Assembly: GCF_016907925.1 (NCBI RefSeq)
Contig: NZ_JAFBCZ010000029.1
Location: 1-64,000 of the forward strand
Source: Herpetosiphon giganteus
Lineage (GTDB): Bacteria > Chloroflexota > Chloroflexia > Chloroflexales > Herpetosiphonaceae
Direction of reading: 5' to 3'
DNA: 64,000 nt
Below the pieces are notes generated by a model that saw only the letters and a program-made list of their open reading frames with translations, was not told where the DNA came from and searched no databases. Made by a program: the position numbers and the translations under genes. Positions 36,397 through 45,202 of this stretch are shown piece after piece. Numbering within the stretch: position 1 is the first letter of the stretch; each line of letters starts with the position of its first letter.

Positions 36397-36405
36397 ATTG
36401 TCATT

Positions 36406-36894
36406 ATGCAAAATATGAATCAACAAGCTGAGATTTTTACCAACCTCATTCTTGAGCTATTTCGCTTGAACGGGGTATTATTGGCAGTTGGCGATCGGTT
36501 GACTGGGCCGGCTGGCTTGAGCAGCGCGCGCTGGCAGGTGCTTGGAGTAGTCGAACATGGCCCAATCTCGGTGGCGCATGTGGCCCGCACAATGGGGCTG
36601 ACGCGGCAAACCGTGCGCCAAACCGCCGAGGGCTTGTTCAAAGATGGCTTTATTGTCTATGCGGATAATCCGCATCATCGCCGTTCGCGGCTGATGGAGC
36701 TGACACCTAAAGCTCGGGCAGCGCTGGATTATGTGGCTCAACGCCAAGCCCAATGGGCTAGTGCTGTGGTCGCAAATCACGACCTCGCCAGCTTAAACGA
36801 GACGTTTAATACATTGTACCAGTTGCGCCAAACGCTGGAAACCTATGAGGAGACAAACGCTGATGAAACTCAATCATCTGAATCTGACGGTTGA
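36406..36894 (+). CDS. MarR-family transcriptional regulator
   Basis: A 162-residue winged-helix regulator of the MarR family. The DNA-binding core LSSARWQVLGVV, then ISVAHVARTMGLTRQTVRQTAEGL, and the wing DNPHHRRSRLMELT are all present; N- and C-terminal helices form the dimer interface. ATG 36406 lies right after the promoter, and a second ATG at 36418 is an alternative. The palindrome in its promoter suggests it represses itself. The gene overlaps the downstream glyoxalase gene by 32 bases, so the two are co-expressed, and the enzyme is probably part of what it controls. Confidence 0.9.
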   Translation: MQNMNQQAEIFTNLILELFRLNGVLLAVGDRLTGPAGLSSARWQVLGVVEHGPISVAHVARTMGLTRQTVRQTAEGLFKDGFIVYADNPHHRRSRLMELTPKARAALDYVAQRQAQWASAVVANHDLASLNETFNTLYQLRQTLETYEETNADETQSSESDG

Positions 36895-37216
36895 TGACGT
36901 GACGGCGGCGCACCAGTTTCTGCAAACCTATTTTGGCCTCCAAGACCTTGGCACCAACAAGAATATGGGCTTTCTGACTGACGAGTCGGGCATGGTGCTT
37001 TCGCTGACGCATATGAAACTAGCCAAGGAAAGCGAAGTCCGCTATCCTGGCTCGTTCCACATTGGCTTTATTCAGCCAAGCGAAGAGCGTGTCAACGAGA
37101 TCAACCAACGCCTGCGCGACGATGGTTTCGAGGTCGAAGCGCCGCACAAGGCCCATGGCTCGTGGACATTTTATTTCACCGCGCCTGGCGGCTTTGTAAT
37201 TGAGGTTCTTTGCTAA
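36863..37216 (+). CDS. VOC (glyoxalase/bleomycin resistance) family protein
   Basis: A 117-residue vicinal-oxygen-chelate protein with the two beta-alpha-beta-beta-beta modules of the family: MKLNHLNLTVDDV at the start, FHIGFIQPS in the middle and GGFVIEVLC at the end. Possible metal ligands are His5, His in FHIGF and Glu in FVIEV. The start at 36863 has GAGGAG 10 bases upstream and lies inside the end of the marR gene. Substrate unknown; coupling to MarR suggests a detoxification or resistance role, inferred from context. Confidence 0.88.
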   Translation: MKLNHLNLTVDDVTAAHQFLQTYFGLQDLGTNKNMGFLTDESGMVLSLTHMKLAKESEVRYPGSFHIGFIQPSEERVNEINQRLRDDGFEVEAPHKAHGSWTFYFTAPGGFVIEVLC

Positions 37217-37248
37217 GCAGCTAGTTTAATTGATTGCTATCCAGCAGA

Positions 37249-37707
37249 TTAGTTGCTAGCTGAAATATGGGTGGCAAACCAATAGGGCGGCGGACATGGC
37301 GGATTATGCTGCTGCACATGAGCAAGATACTCAGCGCCCACACTGCCGCCGCCCAGCGTTACCGACTTCCCAAGCTGGATTTGAATCTTCGTTTGCAGAT
37401 CGCTGATGTTGCTGCCGTCAAAGGTTATGCTTGCTTTCCAAATTACCGCATAGCCTTGGGGATTGTGGGGCGAAACGAGGCGCATGCAGCCGTCCTGAAT
37501 ATTTAGTACGCCACTCGTAAGCGCTGCTGGCTCTGGCCATGACAAGTTTGGTTGCAGTTGCAGAAATAGCGCTGCTGGAATTGCAGTTACGAGTGAGGGC
37601 GTTGCTTGAAGTGCTTGCTCGTGAGGTTGGCAAGCACTCAGGCTCACGAGCAAGCAGCTAAGGCTCAGCCAACGCAGATATTTATTTGACATAATTGAAA
37701 AATTCAT
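37249..37707 (-). CDS. lipoprotein, unknown function
   Basis: A 152-residue protein with a lipoprotein signal: basic residues, WLSLSCLLVSL and the lipobox LSAC. The start ATG at 37707 is chosen because it lies 4 bases after the stop of the upstream gene; a second in-frame ATG at 37692 (MSNKYLRW) is equally good for the signal peptide. The mature part has short strands (GVLNIQDGCMRLVSP, AVIWKASITFDG) and a Pro-rich C-terminal stretch (HNPPCPPPYWF). No family recognised. Confidence 0.7.
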   Translation of the reverse strand: MNFSIMSNKYLRWLSLSCLLVSLSACQPHEQALQATPSLVTAIPAALFLQLQPNLSWPEPAALTSGVLNIQDGCMRLVSPHNPQGYAVIWKASITFDGSNISDLQTKIQIQLGKSVTLGGGSVGAEYLAHVQQHNPPCPPPYWFATHISASN

Positions 37708-37711
37708 GCAA

Positions 37712-38197
37712 TTAAACAACTGACTCAGGCATAGCAAACGCTTGAATTGCGTTGATGTAAGCTGTGCGCTCAAATTGCCAGATTGTAGTGCTATCCATCC
37801 ATTTAATTGAATCAAGTCGCGAGGCTGGCAGTTCATCCAGTGTTTCATATGGTGTTTCACCAACAGCATAGCCTACTCGTGGCCAGCTAACGGTGGTTGC
37901 ACTTGCGCTAACTTCGATCACGACGATCGTACACGAAAAATCACAATCATCGGGGCACATCAAGATAGGAACGATGGTTGGGATTTCATTCATTACTCGA
38001 ACACGCTCCCAGACCAATTGTTGTTCTGCCTTTGTTTCAAGCCATCCAGCGATTAAGGTTGGCACAAGTCCCTCAAGATTTGAATCTTGGCAGTGCAAAG
38101 CTAGAACCTGATCGAGCGGCTGGCCGTCGATCAGCAGCATCAAATGTGGCTCGCCTGCGTAGCGAGTTTGATATAGTTCAGTGCTAATGTGGTGCAT
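37712..38197 (-). CDS. hypothetical protein
   Basis: A 161-residue soluble acidic protein starting MHHISTELYQ with GAGGTT just upstream. It begins with a two-strand unit (HLMLLIDGQPLDQVL), then has MCPDDCDFSC with three cysteines, and IVVIEVSASATTVSWPRVGY. The general look is like small immunity or Imm-type proteins of bacterial toxin systems, but I do not recognise a family. It forms a two-gene unit with the lipoprotein 4 bases downstream. Confidence 0.7.
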   Translation of the reverse strand: MHHISTELYQTRYAGEPHLMLLIDGQPLDQVLALHCQDSNLEGLVPTLIAGWLETKAEQQLVWERVRVMNEIPTIVPILMCPDDCDFSCTIVVIEVSASATTVSWPRVGYAVGETPYETLDELPASRLDSIKWMDSTTIWQFERTAYINAIQAFAMPESVV

Positions 38198-38522
38198 GGT
38201 AACCTCAATCTCTGCTCAATCAATGAGTTGCAAGCCACGTTTTGAGTTGCTTGATGCACTATAGCATACAGCACTCTTGTTCAATAGCTCATTAAACTGG
38301 CAACGAGTGCTTGTGCAACGTATCTTTACCAGAACCTCGCTTGCTCTATTGCAAAATCTCAATATATGGTATTGTTAGGCATTATCACGACAATTGTTCA
38401 ATAATGGCTTTGCTGGCCAAATTGATGCGCAAGCTTGCTACGTTTTTGCTCAAACGCCCTCTTTCCTAGCAAGTAGCTACTCAAGCGTCGTATCGTGTTG
38501 AAATTGAAGGAGTGTCGAAGCG
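38198..38522. other. intergenic region between divergent genes
   Basis: About 325 AT-rich bases between the divergent hypothetical gene and the sigma-factor gene. No ORF, repeat or clear sigma-70 promoter is visible. AAGGAG near 38509 is the ribosome binding site of the next gene. Confidence 0.5.
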
Positions 38523-39239
38523 ATGCCTAGCAATCTTGCAGCGCAAATAGCAGAAATCTGGCAGCAGCTTGTCAACCATTTTCACTGGCAATACACCCCT
38601 CACGCTAGCGCCATCATCGATCAAACGCATACATGGTGCATAACCGAATCGATTAATGATCCAACAATCATCAGGCGGCGACTAATCGCGCACTACAACG
38701 AAATGCTCTACGCTGGAATGCAAGATCAGGCGGAGGATGCAGCCCGCGATCTGCAACGAGCGTGCATGCAAGCCGGACGGCGCTCACACTATTCAGCTGA
38801 CGAATTAGAAGAGTTTGCCGCCGATGCGGTGATGATTGTGATTCGCAAACTGGGCGAGATTCAGCCGCAACGCATTTTGGCCTATGCGTTTGCCTGTATG
38901 CGCAATGCCCCAAAGGCCTTAGCCAATGAGCCAAAGATGGTGAGTCTTAATGATGATTATGATCGCAACAATGGCTATCGTGATCAGTCGATCCAGCAGG
39001 TTGAGCAAGCAATAACCGAAACTGACTTGCAGCAGGTGCTCAAAGCAAGCTTGCCCAATCCGCTCGAGTTTGAAATTATCTATCGCAGTTACTTTTCCGC
39101 TGAGACACCGCGCGCGATTGCCGCCGCATTGGCGCTGAAACCAGAACAAGTGCGGTTGCTAAAAAGTCGGGCACTCAAAAAATTGCGCGAGCATCCCCAC
39201 GTTAGACAGCTGTTTGAGCAACTCTTGGTGGAATCATAG
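38523..39239 (+). CDS. ECF-like RNA polymerase sigma factor
   Basis: A 238-residue sigma-70-family protein. The sigma2-like part is at about residues 60-135 (YSADELEEFAADAVMIVIRKL), and sigma4 is near the C-terminus (IIYRSYFSAETPRAIAAALALKPEQVRLLKSRALKKL), a helix-turn-helix for -35 binding. It has about 60 extra N-terminal residues compared with simple ECF factors. AAGGAG lies 10 bases upstream. The next gene encodes a protein with an anti-sigma zinc motif, so the two form a sigma/anti-sigma pair. Confidence 0.8.
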   Translation: MPSNLAAQIAEIWQQLVNHFHWQYTPHASAIIDQTHTWCITESINDPTIIRRRLIAHYNEMLYAGMQDQAEDAARDLQRACMQAGRRSHYSADELEEFAADAVMIVIRKLGEIQPQRILAYAFACMRNAPKALANEPKMVSLNDDYDRNNGYRDQSIQQVEQAITETDLQQVLKASLPNPLEFEIIYRSYFSAETPRAIAAALALKPEQVRLLKSRALKKLREHPHVRQLFEQLLVES

Positions 39240-39297
39240 CGCTTGCTGGCTTGCTCGATCGTGTATGATAATCCTGTCTATACCCAATGAGGTTAGT

Positions 39298-39972
39298 ATG
39301 AGCTACCAAGATTCTCAGAACCCAAATGCGCGTAAGCAGCAGTTGTATAATCGCTTAACTGCTAAGCCTGAACCATGCGCCAACTATCATGACCTGCTGC
39401 TTCAAGCAGCCCAGTTAGAGGCTGATGAGGTTGATATTGATACCGATCTTCGGTTTAGCGAATTGTTTGAACACCTTGATCTCTGCCTCGATTGCGCCGA
39501 GGAATATGCTGAGGTTGTGGCAATGCTGCGTGTATATGCCAACCAGCCGCAGCCGGTTGAATTGCAAAAGCAGCGCCCATTTTTCCCCAAGCCAGCCCCA
39601 ACCGCCGAGCGCAAAGATTCGAAAAAATGGCTGAAACTGTGGCAAGCAGCCAAACGCCAGCTTGAGCTAAACCTGCCCACAATCAGCCTTCAGCCGATGC
39701 TGCCAACAATGACGACAACAGCGCTGTACAATAGCCAATTAACTGAATTTACTGGCAAACCATTTTTCGTTGTGGCGCTGATCGATACCCAAAACCCGCC
39801 AGTGCTCAAGGTGACCTTACGCGAACCACAACCCAAACAATGGCAGGTCACTGTGCAAACCACCAAACAGCGCTATAGTCAAACCACAAATGCGCAAGGC
39901 AACGCTGAGTTTACAACGATTCCTGCAGCAGAATTAATTCAAGGTATTGTATTAACCTGCACTGAACTCTAA
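39298..39972 (+). CDS. zinc anti-sigma factor-like protein (ZAS motif)
   Basis: A 224-residue protein with an H59-x3-C63-x2-C66 motif (HLDLCLDC), the zinc-binding signature of ZAS anti-sigma factors. It has no obvious membrane helix, so it would be a soluble anti-sigma. The C-terminal 90 residues form a beta-sandwich-like domain (FFVVALIDTQ, VTLREPQ, TTNAQGNAEFTTIP) similar in style to the end of the second anti-sigma protein at 44361. The start at 39298 uses GAGG; the upstream in-frame start at 39214 lies inside the sigma gene. It probably holds the sigma factor inactive until a signal releases it. Confidence 0.75.
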   Translation: MSYQDSQNPNARKQQLYNRLTAKPEPCANYHDLLLQAAQLEADEVDIDTDLRFSELFEHLDLCLDCAEEYAEVVAMLRVYANQPQPVELQKQRPFFPKPAPTAERKDSKKWLKLWQAAKRQLELNLPTISLQPMLPTMTTTALYNSQLTEFTGKPFFVVALIDTQNPPVLKVTLREPQPKQWQVTVQTTKQRYSQTTNAQGNAEFTTIPAAELIQGIVLTCTEL

Positions 39973-39975
39973 ACC

Positions 39976-40007
39976 AGTAGCCATGCTTTACTCCAAGCAT
40001 GGCTACT
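39976..40007. terminator. hairpin between convergent genes
   Basis: AGTAGCCATGCTT (39976-39988) pairs with AAGCATGGCTACT (39995-40007) over a 6-base loop. It fills the 30-base gap between the anti-sigma gene and the convergent CHAT gene and overlaps the latter's stop codon. No clear T-run follows on either strand. Confidence 0.6.
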
Positions 40008-41901
40008 CGTCTTCCATCGTGCTCAAAACCATAAATAAACTTAGCAGTGACATCAGTATCGCCAAGGATGGAACTGCCAGCATCCACTGCAGATGCTTGA
40101 GTGCATAATTAAACAAGACCGGAACGAGCACCAGAAACACGAGCGTCATACACAGAATAATGATGTGGTTGAGCGTTTGAGTTTGCGGCGAATCATAGGT
40201 GCCTAAAGCCCATTGATTGCGGGTAAAGCGACGCATAAAAATAGCGCATCCAAGACTATTGCAGCTTATAAGCAACAGCAGCAGCAGATAGTTATAGGGC
40301 TTTACTCCGATTGATTGGCCAAACATAATAAAGCTGAAACTGTAGGCTGCAACCAGCAGAATATAACTCAACCCGTAGCCAAAATAAGCGCCCAAAAATT
40401 TGGTTATGCGTAAAAATCGGCTGGTTGCAGGTTCCATATAGCTCGGCTGAAAATAGGGCCGATAAAAAATCGCTAAAATTGTAGGAATAATCAACCCAAG
40501 CCAACTGAGCGTGTTGATCGTGGTTGATGCACTCTCTGCAATCTGCACTAAACTTGCATTTGGATAGTAGAACGGAATCACGATCGCGATACTTAATCCA
40601 AGCACCGCTACGCCAATCCAGCTGGTTTGAAACCAATGCAGCACCTGCGGTCGCTCTATCAGGCGTTGGCTGCGATCACCCAAGCGCATATAGTTGGTGT
40701 AGGCATCATTTAGAATCGCACCCCGATAAATGACCGGCAAGCTCCAATCGACCACAGCTGCAGGAATATGCGCTGTAATGGCTAAACGAGCTTGGGTTAC
40801 TGCAAATTCGAGCGGCACACCACGATCAAGTTGGCGATACAACACTTGGCTAAAAATAACCGCAGCATCTTGGCGAATTTCCCCTTGAAACGCCACCACA
40901 AACGGGATCCCTCGCCGAATCAAGCCTAATGCCACACCTTCAACCACGCCACGTTGCTGCTCTAAGCTAGCATCATCGGTTGCTGAAGCAGCTTGGGTTG
41001 CTGCATAACAGGCATGCAACACCACCAAGCGTAGCTCAGCGCTATTGCTGAGAATCGGAGCCAAATCGGCAGCCCCTACGCGCCGCACAAAGCCTGCTTG
41101 ATGGGTCAATAATAAATCATAGCGCGTCAACCCTGCTTCGATTTCAACTGGCCCACCATGCGCCACAAGATGCACCACCCGCGGCTGATGGGCGTGCATG
41201 CGTTGCAGTAACTCTTCGAGGCTGCCGGCTTCGTCAAAATAATGCTCAGGTTCAAACAGCGCGCGAATTGCAGCGCGATTAATAATGTTAGGAGCACCAA
41301 TTGGATGGGCAAGCAGCGCCTCAACTGGAAAAGGTTGCGCAATTGTGCTATCTGTTTGCACGCCAACCCCCTGAACCTGGCGGACTATGCTAATGTGTGG
41401 GTTCTGCAACAAAAAATCGCGCTCAACGAATTGATCAATCTGGTTGAGCGTTGCACTCGCAGCATCCTCCAAATCCAAGGCTGTGGTGATTAATTCCCAC
41501 GGCACGGCGAGCAGTTCTAGAACATCGGGATAAAAATTCAAGACAATCCGCAGCTGATGCTTGACCCGATGGGTGCGATTAATGGCTTGGGCCAAACTGC
41601 GTCGCGTTGCCGCTGGTAATAAACTGGCAACCCGATTGCCAAACGTATAGAGGTCGTGCTTACTAGGGGTGTTTAGTGGGACTGCTGAATCGATTTGCAA
41701 ACTATGGGCAAGTTCTAGGTATTCGCTATATTCTTGTTGAATCGCATGCAGTTGATCGGCCCGAAAGGCCTTTTGCGATGTTACCTGGAATAAGCCGCCA
41801 ACAACCGGAATCCATGAGTGTTTGGTAATGACGTTATAGGGCAACGGACTGGTTGGATCGCTCAGTCGCTTGAAGGTTAGGGTGAATTCTTCAATCTGCA
41901 T
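40003..41901 (-). CDS. CHAT-domain protein with C-terminal membrane helices
   Basis: A 632-residue protein. Residues about 150-400 are a CHAT (caspase-like) domain: the catalytic pair is H248 in HLVAHGG and C298 in LHACYA, both intact. About five hydrophobic segments follow (about 430-625), so the protease-like domain would be anchored to the inner membrane and probably face the cytoplasm. The N-terminal 140 residues are a helical platform. AAGGA lies 6 bases upstream. The start is 3 bases after the stop of the upstream membrane-protein gene, giving one operon. CHAT proteins cleave partner proteins in bacterial immunity and cell-death pathways. The target here is unknown. Confidence 0.85.
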   Translation of the reverse strand: MQIEEFTLTFKRLSDPTSPLPYNVITKHSWIPVVGGLFQVTSQKAFRADQLHAIQQEYSEYLELAHSLQIDSAVPLNTPSKHDLYTFGNRVASLLPAATRRSLAQAINRTHRVKHQLRIVLNFYPDVLELLAVPWELITTALDLEDAASATLNQIDQFVERDFLLQNPHISIVRQVQGVGVQTDSTIAQPFPVEALLAHPIGAPNIINRAAIRALFEPEHYFDEAGSLEELLQRMHAHQPRVVHLVAHGGPVEIEAGLTRYDLLLTHQAGFVRRVGAADLAPILSNSAELRLVVLHACYAATQAASATDDASLEQQRGVVEGVALGLIRRGIPFVVAFQGEIRQDAAVIFSQVLYRQLDRGVPLEFAVTQARLAITAHIPAAVVDWSLPVIYRGAILNDAYTNYMRLGDRSQRLIERPQVLHWFQTSWIGVAVLGLSIAIVIPFYYPNASLVQIAESASTTINTLSWLGLIIPTILAIFYRPYFQPSYMEPATSRFLRITKFLGAYFGYGLSYILLVAAYSFSFIMFGQSIGVKPYNYLLLLLLISCNSLGCAIFMRRFTRNQWALGTYDSPQTQTLNHIIILCMTLVFLVLVPVLFNYALKHLQWMLAVPSLAILMSLLSLFMVLSTMEDE

Positions 41902-41904
41902 CGA

Positions 41905-43287
41905 TTATCCTTGCTGCTTGGCTTGCTTCTGGAGAAAATTCAGCTGTTCGATGGTTGATAGCAGGGCATGGCGTGGCCAGCCACGCAACAACGCCCCAGT
42001 TGGCGGGAGCAGATGGGGCTGGTCGGGGGCACGTTGCGCGTTCGCTTGCAACTCGCTGATCGCCTGTTCAAGCAAGCTCTGCGCTTCAGCAGGATAGCGC
42101 TGAAGTGCAGCATAGGCTGGTTGCGCTTCGCTACAAGTAAGAATTGTGGCAATCAGTTCCAGACAAGCGCTGAGCTGGCGGAATGCAGGGTTGGTGGCAT
42201 AGGCTTTTAGGGCTGGCTGCATTTTGGCAATCAGCAGTGGCCATGCTTGTGGTTCTGCAATCTGGCTACAGGCGGTCATGTGGTTGATTAATGGGTGTAA
42301 ACTGCGTGCCCGCCGATTAAGTTGGTGGAGCAGCAGAATCCCGTGTTGGTCGGAGCTAAGTTGCCAAAATACACTGGCACTGGAGCGTTGATCGTGCAAG
42401 AGTTGCTGAATGGTGCGGCGGACAGCCGGACGTTGTGCGCTTAGACGATAAACTGCGATTAATGCCTTAAACCCGCGAGCTGGATCAAGCTGATAGAGTT
42501 GGCGTAAGCTCCAACTTAAACCAATCAAGGGCAATAGGGCTAATTCATCGTAGAGCGCTGGATGATAGCGCCACCAACGCCAAGGCTGGCCTGAAAACCG
42601 TACCAAACAGCCAATCCCGATGCTGACGAGCGACTGCCAGAGCCAACTTATAGGCCGCACGATGCCAATCCATAAACCAAGCGCAAAAAAAGCCAAGCTA
42701 AACCACAATGTACCGATCATTGGAATTAAGCCAAACTGCATCCACAGCAACATCAAACCAAGCCAAATCCGCGTCGTTAACATTGTGGGTAAGGCAATAT
42801 GGGTTGTCACAAATAATGATCCCAGTGCACAGCCAGTTACGATCAAAAACAGCATCAACAAGCGGGGATCATTGGTCTGCAAAAATTGCAACATCACGGT
42901 CGAGAGGCCAAAAAATGCAGGAACCCATGCAAGCTGCATGCGCAGCGGCCAAAAAGCATAATACGAACGCTGCAAAAAAACTGGCTCGCTCAAATAAAGC
43001 CCATCGGCAACCCGATAACGAAATGCATTGCTGGTTCCCATGACGATTGCCAAGGCACAAATTACAACCAAGAAAAGTTGGGGCAAAAGCAGGCTGATGC
43101 CGAAAAGAAGCGGCGGAGTGTCAAGCATCAGCAGTAATCCAACGCCAATCGTTACCAACCAAAAGCCAAGCCACAACGCCAGTGCTAAGCCGAGTTGACG
43201 ATAGCGATAGCGCTGGCGATGGAGATTCAGCAACAGCTGGGTTGGATGCAGCAATGCATCACGAATAATCGCAAACAAATCAAGCAT
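41905..43287 (-). CDS. polytopic membrane protein, partner of CHAT protein
   Basis: A 460-residue protein with about eight hydrophobic segments in the N-terminal half (from LALALWLGFWLVTIGVGLLL to VSIGIGCLV). They are followed by a long soluble helical C-terminal region with repeating hydrophobic/Ala/Leu/Gln patterns, possibly HEAT- or TPR-like. GAGGA lies 7 bases upstream. The stop is 3 bases before the CHAT gene start, so the pair is tightly coupled. I do not recognise the family. By position it may be a scaffold, channel or receptor for the CHAT protein. Confidence 0.75.
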   Translation of the reverse strand: MLDLFAIIRDALLHPTQLLLNLHRQRYRYRQLGLALALWLGFWLVTIGVGLLLMLDTPPLLFGISLLLPQLFLVVICALAIVMGTSNAFRYRVADGLYLSEPVFLQRSYYAFWPLRMQLAWVPAFFGLSTVMLQFLQTNDPRLLMLFLIVTGCALGSLFVTTHIALPTMLTTRIWLGLMLLWMQFGLIPMIGTLWFSLAFFALGLWIGIVRPISWLWQSLVSIGIGCLVRFSGQPWRWWRYHPALYDELALLPLIGLSWSLRQLYQLDPARGFKALIAVYRLSAQRPAVRRTIQQLLHDQRSSASVFWQLSSDQHGILLLHQLNRRARSLHPLINHMTACSQIAEPQAWPLLIAKMQPALKAYATNPAFRQLSACLELIATILTCSEAQPAYAALQRYPAEAQSLLEQAISELQANAQRAPDQPHLLPPTGALLRGWPRHALLSTIEQLNFLQKQAKQQG

Positions 43288-43480
43288 CAGGCTATCCTCG
43301 ATTCAATCAATCCTAACTATGTTTGCATGGCAGTAGTTTTGGTTTATCGGCTATTCTGGCGTATTATACCCAACAATTGCTGCGAGCGATTTGGCAACGA
43401 TTGGATTGTATTCAGCCTTGCGATAACAGCTATACTAGCGATGAATTAAACCACATCTGCATGTTGACAAGGGATAACCC

Positions 43481-44281
43481 ATGATTGTAAACCAAACCGA
43501 TGATCTATCCCAATATCGGGTTCTTTTGGCTACACTGAATCGGGAGCACCATTGGCAATTAACCCAAACCGAACAAGATCGCTATCTGCAACAATTAAAG
43601 CCGTGCTTGCTTGCTACCGAAGGTGAACAGCGCTTAAACTCAATGCTCGCCAACTATCATTATGATCACGGGATCGTGGCCAAATTCCAGACTGGCCATG
43701 GCTTTGATCAGCAGGATTGGAAGGAATGGCTGCAAACGGTTCGCACTGTATTAGCGAAGAATGGCCTCGATTGGAGTCGCCAAATTGCCACTAGCCACGA
43801 AGATTTGGTGCAAATTGCGCTCAATGGCTTGCTCGAAGCCTTGCCAAGCTATTGCTATCGTAGTCGCTTTAAAACGTGGGCTTATAAGGTGTTTTTGCGG
43901 AGTGTGCTCCAACATTTACGCCTCTTTCAGGCAAGTAAACGGACAGCTGAAATCCTTTCGCTCGATCAAAGCATCAATGATCAGTCCAGCCTTGAAGTTG
44001 CCGATAGCCACACCCCTGATCCTGCCGAGCAGACGCTGGCGAATACGCTGCAAAGCTTAATTTATCGGGTTTTGCAGCAACATAGCGATCAACGGCTGCC
44101 AGAAATTTTTCGCTTGGCCAAGGAAGTTGATCTGACGGTTACCGAAATTGGGCAGCGATTTCAATTAAGCCCTGGGCGCATCTCCGATCTGCTCAAACAA
44201 GCTCGGCACTTGCTCCAGCAGCATCCAACGATCCGCGATTGGTATAATCCAGATTCAGCACCTGATGAAGCATTCAATTAA
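43481..44281 (+). CDS. ECF-like RNA polymerase sigma factor
   Basis: A 266-residue sigma-70-family protein. The sigma2 part lies around residues 105-165 (DLVQIALNGLLEALPSY, FKTWAYKVFLRSVLQHLR), and sigma4 near the C-terminus (LTVTEIGQRFQLSPGRISDLLKQARHLLQ). As in the gene at 38523 it has an unusual N-terminal extension of about 100 residues that may be regulatory. AGGG lies close upstream. It is the first gene of a forward cassette with an anti-sigma-like protein and a TPR-CHAT protein. Confidence 0.82.
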   Translation: MIVNQTDDLSQYRVLLATLNREHHWQLTQTEQDRYLQQLKPCLLATEGEQRLNSMLANYHYDHGIVAKFQTGHGFDQQDWKEWLQTVRTVLAKNGLDWSRQIATSHEDLVQIALNGLLEALPSYCYRSRFKTWAYKVFLRSVLQHLRLFQASKRTAEILSLDQSINDQSSLEVADSHTPDPAEQTLANTLQSLIYRVLQQHSDQRLPEIFRLAKEVDLTVTEIGQRFQLSPGRISDLLKQARHLLQQHPTIRDWYNPDSAPDEAFN

Positions 44282-44360
44282 ACGGGGCGCGATCAAACGA
44301 TGTTGGGCTTTTTGCTGCCGATAGACAAACCAGCGTGTATCGATTGATAGGAATTATGGC

Positions 44361-45179
44361 ATGATCAATTCATCAATTCATCAAGAGCTTCAACTATGGC
44401 TTGAACACATAATTCAGGAGCAGGCCATTCACCAGCCGCACGCACAGTTGTATCAGCATATCGCTACATGCGATCACTGTCGCGGAATGACGATTTTAGT
44501 AACCCAAACGTATCCACAGCTTTTTCCTAGCCCTGTGGCTTGGAGCTGTGATGATGCATGCGATGAGCTGGAACTCTTTATTGAGACAGAACGCGTTGAT
44601 GCCCATCAAGCGGTTCATGAGTTTCCTGCTGTGTGGTGGCATATACTTAGCTGCGAGGAATGTGCCGCGCTGTATACAAGTTTACGGATTGTGGATCATG
44701 CTGAATCGCTGGGAGCGATAGCTACGCCACCGCTATTTAGCGCCAACCAACCAAGCATGCCCGCAATGCTTGCTGGTCAATTGCTGCAAGCAACGTCGCC
44801 AACCTATAGCATTACATTCGAGCGCGAATTTCTCAATCGTGCGCTCCAGATTAGCCAGCAACCGACGGTGCGGCGCTATCGATCCGAGCATGCTGAAACG
44901 GTCAAAATTTTAGAAGATAACCCGCAACTCCAAATTGACGATGTGCAGTATCACTTCACCGTTTTGCTCAAAATAGGCCGGAATGGGTGGAGTTTGGTTG
45001 CAACCTTAGAGCCACAATTCGCTGGTTGGCTAACTGTTCAGCTTGGTCAGCAACAGTATCGCCAGCAATTTGATCAGACTGGGAGCGCGAGCCTGAACAA
45101 TCTTGCGCCCGATCATTTATTGCTCATCGATGGGCCAGATTTAAGCATAACGCTTGATCCAGCGCTATTAAATGCCTGA
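44361..45179 (+). CDS. anti-sigma factor-like protein with two zinc motifs
   Basis: A 272-residue protein carrying two ZAS-type H-x3-C-x2-C motifs: H33/C37/C40 (HIATCDHC) and H94/C98/C101 (HILSCEEC). Two such motifs in one short protein are unusual and suggest a duplicated anti-sigma domain. The C-terminal 100 residues form a beta-sandwich-like domain (WSLVATLEPQF, LTVQLGQQQY, DQTGSASL). There is no membrane segment. It lies between the sigma gene and the TPR-CHAT gene, 79 and 23 bases from them, so it would be the inhibitor in the cassette and a natural candidate substrate for the protease-like protein. Confidence 0.78.
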   Translation: MINSSIHQELQLWLEHIIQEQAIHQPHAQLYQHIATCDHCRGMTILVTQTYPQLFPSPVAWSCDDACDELELFIETERVDAHQAVHEFPAVWWHILSCEECAALYTSLRIVDHAESLGAIATPPLFSANQPSMPAMLAGQLLQATSPTYSITFEREFLNRALQISQQPTVRRYRSEHAETVKILEDNPQLQIDDVQYHFTVLLKIGRNGWSLVATLEPQFAGWLTVQLGQQQYRQQFDQTGSASLNNLAPDHLLLIDGPDLSITLDPALLNA

Positions 45180-45202
45180 TCGTCAGGATAGAAGGATGCT
45201 GC

